A stretch of DNA of 58,938 nt from Methanoregula sp. UBA154 (GCA_002502245.1 DAPW01000011.1:115727-174664), one strand, 5' to 3'; counted from the first letter of the stretch, positions 17,468-26,631 are shown. Notes: generated from the sequence alone by a model not told the origin. Numbers and translations: made by a program.

Positions 17468-17836
17468 TTATCGTTTGAGGAATTTCTCGAGCCCGGCCTT
17501 GAGATCGGCAATGGAGACCGGTTTCTGGAGAACCCCAAGCAGGTTGTCATGCATGGTCGCGAGCCGTTCCTCGACAGATGGCTGGGCAGTGAACAGGATG
17601 ACCGGAATATCCTTCATCCCGTATTCATACCGGAGTTTTTCCAGAAATTCCCAGCCGTCCATGGGCTCCATCATGACATCGAGCAGTATGAGTGCAGGGG
17701 GGTCATTTCTGGCAATCTCAAGGGCTTTCAGTACATCCGGTATGATGAGCGGTTCATAGCCGATCCTGGTTAACAGGATCTCCATCAGTTCGAGGATTGG
17801 CTGGTCATCCTCAACAACCATGATCTTACGCGACAA
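17468..17836 (-). CDS. Single-domain response regulator (CheY-like receiver)
   Basis: A 122-residue receiver domain with no output domain. The acidic pocket is VVEDD at residues 7-11, the phosphorylation site Asp53 is in ILLDVMM, the conserved Thr is in LFTAQ, and Lys105 is in LQKPVS. It presumably takes phosphate from the histidine kinase immediately upstream, whose stop lies inside this reading frame (11-bp overlap). The start is TTG 17836: GAGGAG stands about nine bases upstream, and starting at the ATG 17821 would remove the first strand of the fold. The target is probably another protein, since nothing DNA-binding is present. Confidence 0.9.
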   Translation of the reverse strand: MSRKIMVVEDDQPILELMEILLTRIGYEPLIIPDVLKALEIARNDPPALILLDVMMEPMDGWEFLEKLRYEYGMKDIPVILFTAQPSVEERLATMHDNLLGVLQKPVSIADLKAGLEKFLKR

Positions 17837-19628
17837 GGGTCATCTCCTCTGGTATCGTTACGGGAATCTGGATCGTGAATGTGCTGCCGACGTTCACCGT
17901 GCTCTCGACACTGATGTCACCGCCATGCATCTGGATAATCTTCTTGGCAATGGACAGGGACAGGCCCAGCCGGTTATACTTCCGGGAGAGCTTGGCTGCA
18001 TCGGCGAGCTGGAACGGTTCGAAGATAGATGTGAACATGGGTTTCGGGATACCGATCCCGTTGTCCTGCACAGAGATCGTATGGACTGATCCGCCATTGC
18101 CGGGGCGGTACGAGATATGGATTTTTCGCGGGGGTTTGGAATAGTTGACCGCGTTGGAGAGGATGGAGTCGAGCACGTTATACAGCCGGTTCCTGTCCGC
18201 ATCGATGACCAGGTCCGTTGGAATGTCCAGCGTCACATCAGCCTTTACGTTATACCCGCAGGTGTCGACCACGCTGTGGACGAGCGAGAACAGCGGGCAG
18301 TCCGAGAACGTGAGCTGGATTTTCCCGCTCTCCAGTACAGAGAGTTCCAGCATCTGGTTGATGATCTGGCGCTCGCGTTCGACGCTGGCAAGACAGCGCT
18401 CAAGCAGTTTTTTTGTATCATTCAGGATACCAAATCCTTCCGGGTCCTGGATCAGGAGGGTGAGATAACCGAGGATAGGCTGGAGCGGGGTTCGCAGTTC
18501 GTGGGCCACCGTGGTGATGATACCCCGCCGGCGTTCATTGTCCTGCTGGATCCTCTCCTCAAGCCGCTGCTGGACGGAGAGATCCACAAGGTTCACCATG
18601 GTGGCCGGCCGGTTCTCGTGCATGATCGGGTTTGCAAAGACCATGGCCTTCCGGAGCCCGCCGTTTTTTGTCACGAACAGGAACTCTGTACCGTTCGTGA
18701 GCGGCACCTCGTTTTTGAGGGACTCGCTGAACTCCGCGAACCGGTCCTGGTCCGGGGGATCCAGCAAGAAGAGTAAATCCTTTCCCTCAAGTTCCTGCGG
18801 CGGGTATCCGGAAAAAGCGGCAAAGGCCGGGTTGGCAAAGCGGATCTGCCCGTTCTGGATTACGAGGATACTTGTTGGTGAATTCTCCGTCAGCTGCCGG
18901 TACTTTGTCATGGTGTCGTTGTGGACCTTCTCGATCAGTTTCCGGGCATTGATATTCACGATGGTGACACTGACGGTATGTTCGTCAATGGCACTCCATG
19001 ACAGGTTCACCCAGCAGCCGTCTCCTTCCTTTGTCCGGAACCGTATCTCGAAGTTCTCATAATTATCATGTTTTTCCATCCGTTCGAGAAAGCGGTTTTT
19101 CTCCTCCGGGGTAAAGGCAAGGAAGGGAAATGTCATCTCCGCGATCTCGTCGGGGCTGTAGTGGAGCATGCCAACGAATTTGTCATTGGTCTGTTTTATC
19201 CGGAAGTCCGACAGACCGAAGAGCACGATCCCCAGCTGGGAATGTTCAAAGACGCTGCGGTACCGGGCTTCGCCAGCGCGTATCCGCTCGATAAAATACG
19301 TCATAAGGCTTGCGATGATGATTAACAGGAATGCCGCCGACGTGACGCCCATCAGTGCCGCAGCGTCCGGGTAGTAGTAATAATACCCCACTGCCTGATA
19401 GGCAATCGCGGAGATCCCGGCAACGATAAGGCCCCGCCAGGCATAGAAAAACGTTGCATACAGGGCCGGGATGAAAAAGAGCTGGTAATTGATGAGCCCG
19501 AACGGGCCCGGGAACGAGACCGCGGTGATGAGCGTACAGGATACAACCAGCGATGTGATGACAATCACACGGACAACATCGGTTTGTGAGACCGCGTACC
19601 GGTACATCCTGATCTTTCTCCCGCCCAT
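17826..19628 (-). CDS. Membrane PAS sensor histidine kinase
   Basis: Senses a signal and phosphorylates the partner receiver encoded just downstream. Order: about four membrane segments (residues 15-120, with MTYFIERIRAGEARY leading out), two PAS domains (about 122-235 and 240-360), HisKA with the phospho-accepting His376 in TTVAHELRTPL, and HATPase_c (about 480-595) with SILSNAVNY, DNGIGIPK and GLSLSIAKKI motifs. The length of 600 is complete. No haem- or flavin-specific residue can be read with confidence, so the stimulus is unknown. Kinase and regulator form a two-gene reverse-strand operon. Confidence 0.93.
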   Translation of the reverse strand: MGGRKIRMYRYAVSQTDVVRVIVITSLVVSCTLITAVSFPGPFGLINYQLFFIPALYATFFYAWRGLIVAGISAIAYQAVGYYYYYPDAAALMGVTSAAFLLIIIASLMTYFIERIRAGEARYRSVFEHSQLGIVLFGLSDFRIKQTNDKFVGMLHYSPDEIAEMTFPFLAFTPEEKNRFLERMEKHDNYENFEIRFRTKEGDGCWVNLSWSAIDEHTVSVTIVNINARKLIEKVHNDTMTKYRQLTENSPTSILVIQNGQIRFANPAFAAFSGYPPQELEGKDLLFLLDPPDQDRFAEFSESLKNEVPLTNGTEFLFVTKNGGLRKAMVFANPIMHENRPATMVNLVDLSVQQRLEERIQQDNERRRGIITTVAHELRTPLQPILGYLTLLIQDPEGFGILNDTKKLLERCLASVERERQIINQMLELSVLESGKIQLTFSDCPLFSLVHSVVDTCGYNVKADVTLDIPTDLVIDADRNRLYNVLDSILSNAVNYSKPPRKIHISYRPGNGGSVHTISVQDNGIGIPKPMFTSIFEPFQLADAAKLSRKYNRLGLSLSIAKKIIQMHGGDISVESTVNVGSTFTIQIPVTIPEEMTLVA

Positions 19629-19815
19629 ACTTATCTTCGCAATTAGCTGTTCTTTTTATTTTAAGATGAGGATCCGGCTGTCAGATCAATCCGGTCGGGG
19701 AACCGGGGATTTCCGGCCCACACGGTGCCCGGGCCGGAATACCGGGACCATCACCAAAACCCGTATGCAAAAACCAGTGGGTTGAAATAACAGGCAGGGC
19801 AACAAAATTTACGTT

Positions 19816-20502
19816 ATGCGTCCGTACGTGGTGGTGAACGTGGCCATGAGTGCCGACGGCAAGCTCTCGACCCGGGAGCGCCGGCAGGTGAAAATATCCG
19901 GGGCGCAGGATTTTTTACGGGTGGACCGGCTCAAAGCCGGGAGCGATGCGGTCATGGTCGGGATCGGCACCGTTCTTGCCGATGATCCATCCCTGACGGT
20001 AAAGGGGGAAGAATGTCTCCAGCACCGCAGGAACCGGGGGGTCTGTGAACATCCCGCCCGGATCGTGGTGGACAGCAGGGCACGGATCCCGCCGGATGCC
20101 TCAATCCTGCACAAGGGCACGGGTCTTCGGATAATTGCGGTATCAGAAGAGGCAGATCCTCAGAAGATCGAGTCCCTGAAACCCTTCGCGACCGTGATCG
20201 TGGCAGGTAAAAACAAGGTCGACCTCAAAGCCCTGATGGACGAGCTCGGGACCATGGGCATCCGGCGGATCATGGTCGAGGGTGGCGGGGAACTTATCGC
20301 CGGCCTGATCCGCACCGCTCTCGTTGATGAGATCTACACTTTTATCGGGAACCTGATCATCGGCGGCAGGGATGCCCCGACGCCTGCCGACGGGGAGGGT
20401 TTCATAAAAGAAGCAGAGTTCCCCCGGCTTACCCTGATCGAGACCCGGAGGATCGAGAGCGGCATCCTCCTGCACTGGAAGGTCGAGAAGCCGGGTGAAT
20501 AA
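19816..20502 (+). CDS. arfC: 2,5-diamino-6-(ribosylamino)-4(3H)-pyrimidinone 5'-phosphate reductase
   Basis: Reduces the ribosyl side chain of the riboflavin/F420 precursor to ribitol with NAD(P)H. It is the archaeal/fungal-type reductase that acts before deamination. It is a stand-alone RibD_C (dihydrofolate-reductase-like) domain. Motifs: RPYVVVNVAMSADGKLS at the N-terminus, SDAVMVGIGTVLADDPSLTV, and IMVEGGGELI near residue 155, typical of the NADPH site. At 228 residues it matches the archaeal enzyme. It supplies flavin and deazaflavin coenzymes needed for methanogenesis. It is converging on the lipoprotein gene with a 3-bp gap. Confidence 0.92.
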   Translation: MRPYVVVNVAMSADGKLSTRERRQVKISGAQDFLRVDRLKAGSDAVMVGIGTVLADDPSLTVKGEECLQHRRNRGVCEHPARIVVDSRARIPPDASILHKGTGLRIIAVSEEADPQKIESLKPFATVIVAGKNKVDLKALMDELGTMGIRRIMVEGGGELIAGLIRTALVDEIYTFIGNLIIGGRDAPTPADGEGFIKEAEFPRLTLIETRRIESGILLHWKVEKPGE

Positions 20503-20505
20503 TTT

Positions 20506-20988
20506 TTAACGGGCCTTGAACGGCATCTGCTGGTCGAGGATCTTGTAGATCCCGCCGTTTGCCATCAGCATGATGACCTCGACGCGGTCCGTTCCTTCGC
20601 TGCCAAGGATCTCGACCGTGTCCCCCATCTTTGGTTTGGATATACCATCGGTCTTCACCGTTCCGTCCGGGAGCGTGACGCGGACTTCCATCCGCGATGC
20701 ATACATGAGCCCTTTGCCGCCGTCAAATTTTGCGATGATGGTGCGCGAGTACATCCCCGACTTCTCAACGGTAACCGAGAGATCCCACCCGGCGGGCAGG
20801 GTCTCAGTCGGCCCGGGTTCTGTTGAGGCTTTCGTTGTCGGGACCGGCGTCGGGGGTATCGTTGGTTCCGGTGTCGGGACTGGTGTCGGTGCCGGGGTTG
20901 CGACCGGCTGGTCCGACGAAAGGCATCCGGCACCAGCGAGAAGCACAACAAGCACGAGCGCGGATAGAAGCACGATCCTGGAGTTCAT
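20506..20988 (-). CDS. Small secreted lipoprotein of unknown function
   Basis: A 160-residue exported protein. The signal peptide MNSRIVLLSALVLVVLLAGAGC has a lipobox with Cys22, followed by a proline/threonine-rich linker (about 30-65, TPAPTPVPTPEPT) that is probably glycosylated or extended. A compact beta-rich domain follows (WDLSVTVEKSG to the end). This layout is common among surface lipoproteins of Methanomicrobiales. No enzymatic motif is visible. It has its own start facing the transporter gene. Confidence 0.75.
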   Translation of the reverse strand: MNSRIVLLSALVLVVLLAGAGCLSSDQPVATPAPTPVPTPEPTIPPTPVPTTKASTEPGPTETLPAGWDLSVTVEKSGMYSRTIIAKFDGGKGLMYASRMEVRVTLPDGTVKTDGISKPKMGDTVEILGSEGTDRVEVIMLMANGGIYKILDQQMPFKAR

Positions 20989-21146
20989 GAAGGGAATTTT
21001 TCCCGTGAGTATATGAGAGTGCCGATCAGGGAAGAGAAGATCCAGACGGCCATCGGGATGTCTTACCCTCTTCCTTAATTTCCAGACCTATCCCAACACC
21101 TATCACCCGGCACACATAACCCAGATCTACGTACATAGCAGTCATT

Positions 21147-22364
21147 GTGCTCGCAGCCGTCTTCCTGCTGATCGCGGTGCGGCAGGTGGGCAGGTTCACC
21201 ATCCGGATCTGGCAGATCATGCTCGGCGGAGCGCTTGCTGTCCTTTTGACCGGCCAGATCGCCCTGCCGGATGCACTCCGGGCCATTAATATCGACGTGA
21301 TAATCTTCCTGGCCGGGATGTTCGTTGTCGGCGAGGCGATGGTGGACAGCGGGTACCTCGCCTGCATGGCAGACCGGTTCTTCTCGCGGGCGAAGAACCC
21401 GGACCAGGTCGTGCTCTTCATCCTGTTCGGGATGGGCTTCCTCTCCGCGATCCTGATGAACGATACGGTGGCCATCATCGGGACGCCGCTCGTGCTCGGG
21501 CTTGCCACGAAATGGAAGGTCTCAAAAAAACTCCTGCTGCTCTCGCTTGCGGTGGCAATCACGACCGGCAGCGTCATGAGCCCGATAGGGAACCCGCAGA
21601 ACCTGCTGGTTGCAGTGAACTCCGGCATGGCATCGCCATTCCTGACATTTGCCGTCTGGCTCCTCGTCCCCACCCTGATCAGTCTTGCCGCAGCGTTCAT
21701 CGTACTGCGGGTATCCTATGCCCGGGAATTTTCCGCCCGCACCGCTGAACCGGACGCGGATGTTGCCTGCGACGATTCCCTCTTCCTCCTGACAAAATGC
21801 TCGCTTCTCATCATCTTCATCCTTGCAGCGGTGAAGATCATCTCCTCGCTTGCCGGTACCATGATACCCGTGACGCTGCCCCTGATCGCGGTCCTTGCCG
21901 CTGCACCGCTCCTCATCTTTTCACCGCGCAGGTTCTCCCTCATCCGTGCCATCGACTGGCCAACGCTCGTCTTCTTTGCCGCTATGTTCGTCCTCATGGA
22001 GAGCGTCTGGCAGAGCGGGTTCTTCCAGGTGTTTGTCAGCAGCGATGCCGTCACACTGGTCCCGATGATCCTCGGAACGAGCATCGTCATCAGCCAGTTC
22101 ATCTCGAATGTACCCTTCGTTGCCCTCTTCCAGCCCATGATCCAGCAGGCCGGCGGTACAACGGCACAGCTCATGGCGCTTGCCGCCGGGAGCACGCTTG
22201 CCGGTAACCTGACGATCCTTGGCGCGGCAAGCAATGTCATCATCATCCAGAACGCGGAGAAGAGCGGCGAGACCCTGACCTTTTTGGAGTTCGCCCGGGT
22301 CGGGGTTCCCCTGACGATTATCCAGGTTGCCATTTACTGGGTGTGGCTGACGGTGGTTTTTTAA
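21147..22364 (+). CDS. SLC13/ArsB-type anion (or Na+-coupled) permease
   Basis: An inner-membrane transporter of the ion-transporter superfamily with about eleven membrane segments. The two inverted halves each carry the re-entrant signature: NDTVAIIGTPLV with SPIGNPQNLL in the first, and SNVPFVALFQPM with ILGAASNVIII in the second. Substrates of relatives include arsenite, phosphate, sulfate and dicarboxylates; the substrate here cannot be assigned. No ATG fits. GTG at 21147 is the first usable start, since the frame is closed at 21117. No obvious ribosome binding site is seen, so initiation may be leaderless or non-canonical. Confidence 0.85.
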   Translation: MLAAVFLLIAVRQVGRFTIRIWQIMLGGALAVLLTGQIALPDALRAINIDVIIFLAGMFVVGEAMVDSGYLACMADRFFSRAKNPDQVVLFILFGMGFLSAILMNDTVAIIGTPLVLGLATKWKVSKKLLLLSLAVAITTGSVMSPIGNPQNLLVAVNSGMASPFLTFAVWLLVPTLISLAAAFIVLRVSYAREFSARTAEPDADVACDDSLFLLTKCSLLIIFILAAVKIISSLAGTMIPVTLPLIAVLAAAPLLIFSPRRFSLIRAIDWPTLVFFAAMFVLMESVWQSGFFQVFVSSDAVTLVPMILGTSIVISQFISNVPFVALFQPMIQQAGGTTAQLMALAAGSTLAGNLTILGAASNVIIIQNAEKSGETLTFLEFARVGVPLTIIQVAIYWVWLTVVF

Positions 22365-22433
22365 TAAATTGAGAAATGAAAACATCATTCCATCCGGGCT
22401 TGTTTTGATCTTTTCTCTTCAGGAACTAAAGAA

Positions 22434-22520
22434 GATTGATGGGGGCTGATGCCCCCAAAACCCCCTTGCGACTGGTGCCGCCGCCCCGAAGTGCGCCCGC
22501 GACGGCCTTTTTAAAAATTT
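22434..22520. repeat. Partial intergenic repeat (family 1 core)
   Basis: GATTGATGGGGG...GCCCCC followed by GCCGCCGCCCCGAAGTGCG and a closing GCGACGGC forms the same stem-and-core layout as copies B and D. The flanking inverted ends are missing. It abuts the ferredoxin-like gene remnant. Confidence 0.6.
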
Positions 22521-22526
22521 TCTTGG

Positions 22527-22751
22527 TTGCATGCAGTAAATTGCCCCGCTGTCTGTTATCAGCCGGTGCTGCAACGAGTCTTTTTCAGCTGCGGAGAACC
22601 GAAGCCTGCATCGGGGTGCAGAACGTGTGAAAAGACCTGTCCCGTGGATGAAAGCAAAGAATGGGATGAAAAAGCGGAGTGTTATCTCTGCGGCCTATGT
22701 ACGGATGCCTGTCCGGCAGAAGGTGTACTCAAATATTTAAGGATCCAGTAA
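22527..22751 (+). pseudogene. Remnant of a 4Fe-4S ferredoxin-like (NapH-type?) protein
   Basis: The last 50 codons encode a classical two-cluster pattern: CRTCEKTCPVDE, then CYLCGLCTDACP. The preceding residues (CPAVCYQPVLQRVFFSCGEPKP) resemble the segment that follows the last membrane helix of NapH-like ferredoxin membrane proteins. There is no good start: TTG 22527 has no ribosome binding site, and just upstream lies a repeat copy. I read it as the 3' end of a larger gene whose front has been lost, although a very small ferredoxin cannot be excluded. Confidence 0.55.
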
Positions 22752-22777
22752 TCCAAGTATACCCAAGGGAGCAACCG

Positions 22778-23158
22778 GTGGATACCATGAAAGACACCCC
22801 AGAAACGCTGGAAAAAAATGAGAAGCAGGATAAAAAGCGTGAGGAACTCATTGGCAAAGTCCTCGTGACCAATGACCTCCTCCAGTACCAGGAGGGGACC
22901 GTAGCGAGCCGGATGATCGTCTTCAAAAAGGCCGGTACTATCACCCTTTTTTCCTTTGACAAGGGTGAAGGGCTCTCCGAACATTCTGCGCCCTACGATG
23001 CGATCCTGACGGTTACAGACGGCGTGGCCGAAGTGTCAATTGCGGGCAGGCCGTTCACGGTCAGGACCGGCGAGATGATCATCATGCCGGCGAATATCCC
23101 CCATGCATTGCAGGCAAAGCAGCGGTTTAAGATGACCCTGACCATGGTAAAGGAGTGA
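22778..23158 (+). CDS. Cupin-fold protein, first of a tandem pair
   Basis: A 126-residue single-domain cupin. The conserved beta-barrel runs from about residue 25 to the end (SEHSAPYDAILTVTDGVAEVSIAG, then GEMIIMPANIPHALQA). The usual metal ligands are reduced: the first motif has one His plus Asp instead of HxH...E, and the second keeps PHAL. Metal binding may therefore be altered. GTG 22778 is chosen because GGGAG ends five bases upstream; ATG 22787 is the alternative. The stop overlaps the start region of the next, paralogous gene, so the two form an operon. The function of this subfamily is unknown. Confidence 0.82.
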   Translation: MDTMKDTPETLEKNEKQDKKREELIGKVLVTNDLLQYQEGTVASRMIVFKKAGTITLFSFDKGEGLSEHSAPYDAILTVTDGVAEVSIAGRPFTVRTGEMIIMPANIPHALQAKQRFKMTLTMVKE

Positions 23159-23163
23159 GGACG

Positions 23164-23529
23164 ATGACAGAATTCAAGGTGGAGCATGGCGAAAAACCGG
23201 ATAAGAAGCGCGAGGAACTGAAAGGGAAGGTCATCAGCCTCCGGGACCTTGTGGATTATGCCGAGGGGACGGTGGCAAGCCGGATGGTCATCAACCGGAA
23301 GGCAGGCAGTGTCACCATCTTCTCGTTCGACGAGAACGAAGAACTCTCCGAGCATACATCGCCCTTCGATGCGATGGTCACCATCCTTGACGGCGAGTGC
23401 GAGGTCTGGGTGGCGGGGAACACCTTCCAGATGAAGACGGGGGAGACGATCATATTCCCGGCGGGTGCACCGCACGCCCTCTCCGCGATCACGAGGTTCA
23501 AGATGAGCCTCGTGATGATCAAAGAATAA
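23164..23529 (+). CDS. Cupin-fold protein, second of a tandem pair
   Basis: About 60 percent similar by eye to the gene before it: shared KPDKKREEL, GTVASRM, LSEH...PFDA, GETIIFPA, PHALSA and RFKM. This is a clear tandem duplication. The barrel again shows a single His in motif one. ATG 23164 (codon 4 of the frame opening at GTG 23155) is preferred, with GTGAGG upstream; the earlier GTG would overlap the previous stop by four bases. Related cupins sit near redox and detoxification genes in anaerobes, but no specific role can be given. Confidence 0.82.
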   Translation: MTEFKVEHGEKPDKKREELKGKVISLRDLVDYAEGTVASRMVINRKAGSVTIFSFDENEELSEHTSPFDAMVTILDGECEVWVAGNTFQMKTGETIIFPAGAPHALSAITRFKMSLVMIKE

Positions 23530-23538
23530 AAAATAGTA

Positions 23539-23850
23539 TTACCTTTTTACCTTCTTATCCAGCTCGGCCTTTGTTTTATCGAGTTCTGCTTTTGCCCGGC
23601 TGATGATCGCATCAAGGGATTGCTGGATCTGGTTTTTTGTCTCTTTTAAGGTTGTTTCTATGTACTGTTTTCCCTCGTCCGTGGTGATGAGATCGTGGGT
23701 GACACTCATCACGTTATCAACAGATGAGATGACCGCCCTGGTCGCCTCGGAAAGTCTCTTGTCAATGGTATCATCGTTTTTCTGCGGGGCCGGAGGTTCA
23801 CGGTCCTCAACCCACAGTCCTTTTTCAAAGTGTCCTGGTTTTTCGGTCAT
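23539..23850 (-). CDS. Small coiled-coil protein of unknown function
   Basis: A 103-residue, highly charged and helical protein opening with MTEKPGHFEKGLWVEDREPPAPQ. It continues with a long predicted coiled coil ending in DAIISRAKAELDKTKAELDKKVKR. I have an impression of similar openings in other methanogen proteins but cannot name a family. ATG 23850 is chosen; a GTG at 23859 is also in frame. It stands alone, converging on the cupin pair. A structural or regulatory role is possible. Confidence 0.7.
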   Translation of the reverse strand: MTEKPGHFEKGLWVEDREPPAPQKNDDTIDKRLSEATRAVISSVDNVMSVTHDLITTDEGKQYIETTLKETKNQIQQSLDAIISRAKAELDKTKAELDKKVKR

Positions 23851-24129
23851 TGATATCACGTGGTCCTGATCACTGGCATCGGTTTTCTTTCTAATTATTT
23901 TTCATCCTAATTATACTACCCGTATGCCAGAATCCGCGGATTCCGGCTGAACGGTGAAGGAGTCAGGGCCATGCTCGTGCGACCTTATGAAAAGACAGCA
24001 GGTGCCGTGACCCTGTTCATCGGCTCTGCTTTTCAGCTCCGGTGCAGCAGAGGGGCTCTGGGGATTATTGAACCACCAGATATTTTTGCCGGAAGGACAA
24101 ACCACGATTACCGGGAGCGCGACACCTAC

Positions 24130-24417
24130 ATGGGCGGCAACGAGAATGACGGGTATTATTGTACAATCTGTGGCGGTATCCCCCCGGACAAGATCACCAC
24201 GAAACGGGTGCTGATCGATGGCAAGGAGACCGGCATCGACCATCTCGACTGGATCTTCGGGGAAGTTGCAAAACTTGCCGTGGAGAACGACACGGTACTT
24301 TCAGAAGAGATCCTGAAGCGGGTGAAGCAGTTCAACTACGTGCCGACCAAAAAGACCGCGGAATACGCCGCCGGGCTGCTTGCGGCGTATAAACAATTCC
24401 GGGCAGAGAACCCGTAA
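24130..24417 (+). CDS. Small conserved protein with a CxxC knuckle
   Basis: A 95-residue protein beginning MGGNENDGYYCTICGGIPPDK. The CTICGG motif may bind metal or act in redox. It is followed by KETGIDHLDWIF and a helical C-terminus containing LKRVKQFNYVPTKKTAEYAAGLLAAY. This resembles a small family seen in methanogens and some bacteria that I cannot name. The frame is open back to 23971, but the added residues look non-protein, and ATG 24130 has GGGAG about thirteen bases upstream. The lipoprotein gene follows after about 70 bp. Confidence 0.75.
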   Translation: MGGNENDGYYCTICGGIPPDKITTKRVLIDGKETGIDHLDWIFGEVAKLAVENDTVLSEEILKRVKQFNYVPTKKTAEYAAGLLAAYKQFRAENP

Positions 24418-24484
24418 ATTTTTTTTTCAGTACCGCATTCCCGACCAGAGAGTATTTGGGTGCCCGCAGGACAACCGGGTACTC

Positions 24485-25201
24485 ATGAATACCAGCACCA
24501 TCCTCCTTGTTTTTTTCCTGGGAGGGATCATCCTCGCCGCCGGTTGCACTGTCCCGCTCTCATCCGGTGTACCAATACCGGAAACCACGCTTCCTGCCGG
24601 TACGCCTGCCGCGGATGTGAAGAATACCCCCCTGTCACCGGCGCCTGCTTCAACCACGTTTTGGCCGGAACGCCCGGTTGTTGGAGAATTCACGACGGTT
24701 CCGACCACGCGGCCGGCATCCGATAATCCGCATCTCGATTACCTCAATATCCGGAAACGGACCTTTGAAAACCCGTTGCCCGACTGCCTGATGGAGCACG
24801 CCTTTCCTGCCATAGCAGCAGACCCGGATTATGGGATAGAGCAGCTCGTGCCAAAACTTGCAGCGATATCCGAGGACGAGTATGAGTCGTTCCGCCAAAA
24901 ATATACCGAAGGAGATGCCAGGAACACGCAGCTGAAGGTGCCTGCCGTGTGCCAGAACACTGACAATGAACCCACCTGGAACTTCATTGAAGTCCGGATT
25001 GTCCTGACCCCCACCAATTTCTTCCCCTCGGATTATACGATAACGCAGAACGTGCGGTCCGGCGGGGAGGTTGTAGCGCGGTTCGCGACAACCAAACGGC
25101 TGGTGATTGACGAGCAGCTCGTGCTGGTATCCTATGTCCCCCTCCATGCGGATGAGGTGGACCTGTTCGACCGTGTAGAGCTCACCTATACCCGGCACTG
25201 A
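24485..25201 (+). CDS. Secreted lipoprotein of unknown function
   Basis: A 238-residue exported lipoprotein: MNTSTILLVFFLGGIILAAGC with lipobox Cys21, a Ser/Thr/Pro-rich linker (about 25-85) and a globular domain of about 150 residues (NIRKRTFENPLPDCLMEHAFPAI onward). ATG 24485 is selected; the earlier open frame overlaps the previous gene. There is no known domain, enzyme motif or transmembrane anchor beyond the lipid. Confidence 0.75.
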   Translation: MNTSTILLVFFLGGIILAAGCTVPLSSGVPIPETTLPAGTPAADVKNTPLSPAPASTTFWPERPVVGEFTTVPTTRPASDNPHLDYLNIRKRTFENPLPDCLMEHAFPAIAADPDYGIEQLVPKLAAISEDEYESFRQKYTEGDARNTQLKVPAVCQNTDNEPTWNFIEVRIVLTPTNFFPSDYTITQNVRSGGEVVARFATTKRLVIDEQLVLVSYVPLHADEVDLFDRVELTYTRH

Positions 25202-25546
25202 TTGTTTTGATCTGCAGAAATCACTTCGGGAACTTTAAGACATGCTCATGGGTTTCCCGCCCGCTCGTGGCACAGCGATGACAGCCCGATGGCAATTTTC
25301 CTGAAATTGCCCCTGCCTTTGGCAGCGGCAGTCTCCACTCCTGCGGGATGACGACGTAAGACCGGCAACCAGACCCGGGTCATCGCAATGCACCCCGTCA
25401 TCCAACAGGAGAACGCTGCCTTACAAAGAGCAGACCGGAGAAGAACACATCGGAGTGCTCCGGCTCTTCCCGCGTGAACGTGGGATATTATCCCCGTGAA
25501 TTAATGTGTTTGGCCGGTAATTTTTTTCGGAATCGGGTTCCCGCAC
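25202..25546. other. Spacer without recognised gene
   Basis: About 345 bp between the lipoprotein and the PhoU-type regulator stop. It has a CTGCAG near 25212 and a short dyad CAATTTTC/GAAATTG near 25292, but no supported gene or clear regulatory element. Confidence 0.4.
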
Positions 25547-26581
25547 TCATTTTCTGATCTTTGCCCGTGAGGGCGAGATCTCGTTTTCCACGAGCAGGTT
25601 GATCACGGTCTCGGACACATCACCCGCATATTCTCCTGCCCGCCGGATACTCTCGGAGATGTACGCAATGTTGAGGGCAACCAGGGCATCCTGCTTCAGT
25701 ACCATGTTGTTGATGTCGCCGCAGATATTCTCAAGTGCGGTGATTGATTCAATATTCCGGTGGGCCTCTTTCATGTCGGCATTGAAGAACGAGATGATGC
25801 TGCGGTCAAAAATCTCCAGCGACAGGGCACCCGCCTTCCGGATCGCGTTCATGAATTTCTTGTCAAAGTCAATGTCGATGATCGGGAGGCTGTACTCGGC
25901 GATCCGCACCGCATGGTCCCCCACCCGCTCGATGATCCGGCTGATCATAGTGTAATTCATCGCCATATTCGGGGAGACCCCCATCTTCCGGGAGAGGGAG
26001 GCATTCCGCAGGATCATGTTGGTCTGCCGGGCGATCAGCCAGTTGAGCCGGTCCGCGTCTGTATCCCGGTTGATCACGTCCATGGCGAGCGAGCGGTTGT
26101 GTGTCTCAAGGGCAGTTACCGCATCCTCATGCATGGTCTTGATGATAACAAACATCCGCTTGAGGGTATTGTCAAAGGGCATCTCAGACGGATTGAGGAG
26201 GTCCTTGATGGTGATGGTGGTCCCGGTCTCCTCCACCACTTCCTGACCGATGGTCATCCGGGTGAAGTCCCGGACAACGGTGCGGACAAACGGGGGGAAG
26301 CGATGCTTTGTCGTAATGTGGATCACCGTGAACCCGGTGATGTAGGCGCCGATCAGCATCCGGAAGAGGAACGCCGGGTCGGCAATGGGGCTGCTGTCGA
26401 TCTCCTTGATCCGCTGGATCGGGTCTTCGGTGATCTTTTTTGTAATAAGAAGCGTCCCGTCCGGCTGGACGATGAGGCCGACCGGATCATTCTTGGCTAT
26501 CTTCTGTGCTTCCGCCCAGTCCTTGGGGAGTGTCACCACAAAGGACGCTCCCCCGGTTACCTGTACCCTGCGTATCTCCAT
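25547..26581 (-). CDS. AbrB-PhoU phosphate uptake regulator
   Basis: Probable DNA-binding phosphate regulator. Residues 2-45 (MEIRRVQVTGGASFVVTLPKDWA) form a SpoVT/AbrB-type DNA-binding swapped hairpin. It is followed by two PhoU-like three-helix bundles (about 90-345), with PhoU E/DxxxD-type metal sites in IIERVGDHAVRIAEY and IRRAGEYAGDVSE. This architecture is the archaeal candidate for the phosphate repressor or sensor. It is transcribed divergently from pstS across a 130-bp region with two copies of ACTATAGT, one near each promoter. ATG 26581 is preferred over upstream GTGs because GGTGAGG lies just before it. Confidence 0.88.
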   Translation of the reverse strand: MEIRRVQVTGGASFVVTLPKDWAEAQKIAKNDPVGLIVQPDGTLLITKKITEDPIQRIKEIDSSPIADPAFLFRMLIGAYITGFTVIHITTKHRFPPFVRTVVRDFTRMTIGQEVVEETGTTITIKDLLNPSEMPFDNTLKRMFVIIKTMHEDAVTALETHNRSLAMDVINRDTDADRLNWLIARQTNMILRNASLSRKMGVSPNMAMNYTMISRIIERVGDHAVRIAEYSLPIIDIDFDKKFMNAIRKAGALSLEIFDRSIISFFNADMKEAHRNIESITALENICGDINNMVLKQDALVALNIAYISESIRRAGEYAGDVSETVINLLVENEISPSRAKIRK

Positions 26582-26631
26582 TGCCCTCACCACAAATTCA
26601 TCGTTACCAGTATAATCATTGTTTCTCTATT

